DNA of 47,032 bases from Lonsdalea iberica (GTDB lineage Bacteria > Pseudomonadota > Gammaproteobacteria > Enterobacterales > Enterobacteriaceae), in NCBI RefSeq assembly GCF_002111585.1, contig NZ_LUTP01000027.1, positions 1 through 47,032 of the forward strand, given 5' to 3'. Shown piece by piece: positions 46,918-47,032 of this stretch. The notes below the pieces were generated by a model. That model did not search any database. It saw nothing but the letters and a program-made list of their open reading frames with translations, and was not told the DNA's origin. The first letter of the stretch is position 1. Each line of letters starts with the position of its first letter. A program made the position numbers and the translations under genes.

Positions 46918-47032
46918 TTAGATTTGGGGCCAGATTGGTTCGATGACGGCGTGACCCCAAATGTCTCTTAACGACTCAAAAATCCGCAAGTTAAAATCAT
47001 CCGCTAATCCCTTCAAAGTTTCCGATTCACAC
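46918..47032 (-). CDS. Unknown protein, C-terminal fragment
   Basis: The minus strand is open from the right edge to a TAA at 46918-46920, giving 37 residues that end RIFESLRDIWGHAVIEPIWP then QI. The composition is protein-like (amphipathic helix LKGLADDFNLRIFESLRDIW) and a terminator follows, so a real gene probably ends here. I do not recognise the family. Its position beside tRNA-Asn would suit an accessory element, but this cannot be judged from the fragment. Confidence 0.5.
   Translation of the reverse strand, partial: CESETLKGLADDFNLRIFESLRDIWGHAVIEPIWPQI

Overview
The window is enterobacterial chromosome, most likely a member of the Pectobacteriaceae (Dickeya/Pectobacterium/Brenneria-like). 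The evidence is the near-identity of the core proteins (FlhA, CheA, MotA, FlhD, UvrY, CycA) and tRNAs to Enterobacterales types and the single uninterrupted flagellar-chemotaxis block flgBA/MN - flhEAB - cheZYBR - mcp - cheWA - motBA - flhCD. The genus is an inference, because no rRNA or species marker is present.

Layout. (1) 1-17.2 kb: flagellar and chemotaxis genes, almost all on the minus strand. They read flhDC (master regulator), motAB-cheAW (stator and signalling core), one Tsr/Tar-type receptor, cheRBYZ (adaptation and response), flhBAE (export gate) and flgB/flgC (rod). flgA and flgMN are divergent. (2) 17.2-19.4 kb: a 2.1 kb AT-rich leader upstream of flhDC with a CRP-like site. (3) 19.4-23.3 kb: a toxin/immunity-like locus. 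It has one DUF3289-like protein, three tandem paralogous three-TM proteins, a fossil of the toxin 3' end, and a 275-bp direct repeat. (4) 23.7-23.9 kb: tRNA-Leu(TAA) and tRNA-Cys(GCA). (5) 23.9-39.6 kb: an accessory block lying between tRNA-Cys and tRNA-Gly. In E. coli glyW-cysT-leuZ are adjacent downstream of pgsA, so this block looks like an insertion. It holds a Tat-exported cupin plus a GH31 protein of the alpha-1,4-glucan lyase type, an iron-sulfur flavin oxidoreductase, a MetE-like methyltransferase, and an MFS // TetR-Rieske oxygenase-SAM methyltransferase cassette. (6) 39.65-43 kb: tRNA-Gly, pgsA, uvrC, uvrY. (7) 43-47 kb: yecF, an odd tRNA-Lys(CTT), cycA, a nac gene cut to its DNA-binding part, tRNA-Asn, and the end of an unknown gene.

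The most notable content is the glucan lyase/cupin pair. It suggests a bacterial anhydrofructose pathway, in which glycogen or starch is cleaved to 1,5-anhydro-D-fructose and possibly processed further to ascopyrone- or microthecin-type products. Next come the toxin locus with serially duplicated immunity-like genes and the naturally truncated Nac. All family calls come from reading the sequence and from memory of family members; no database search was run.
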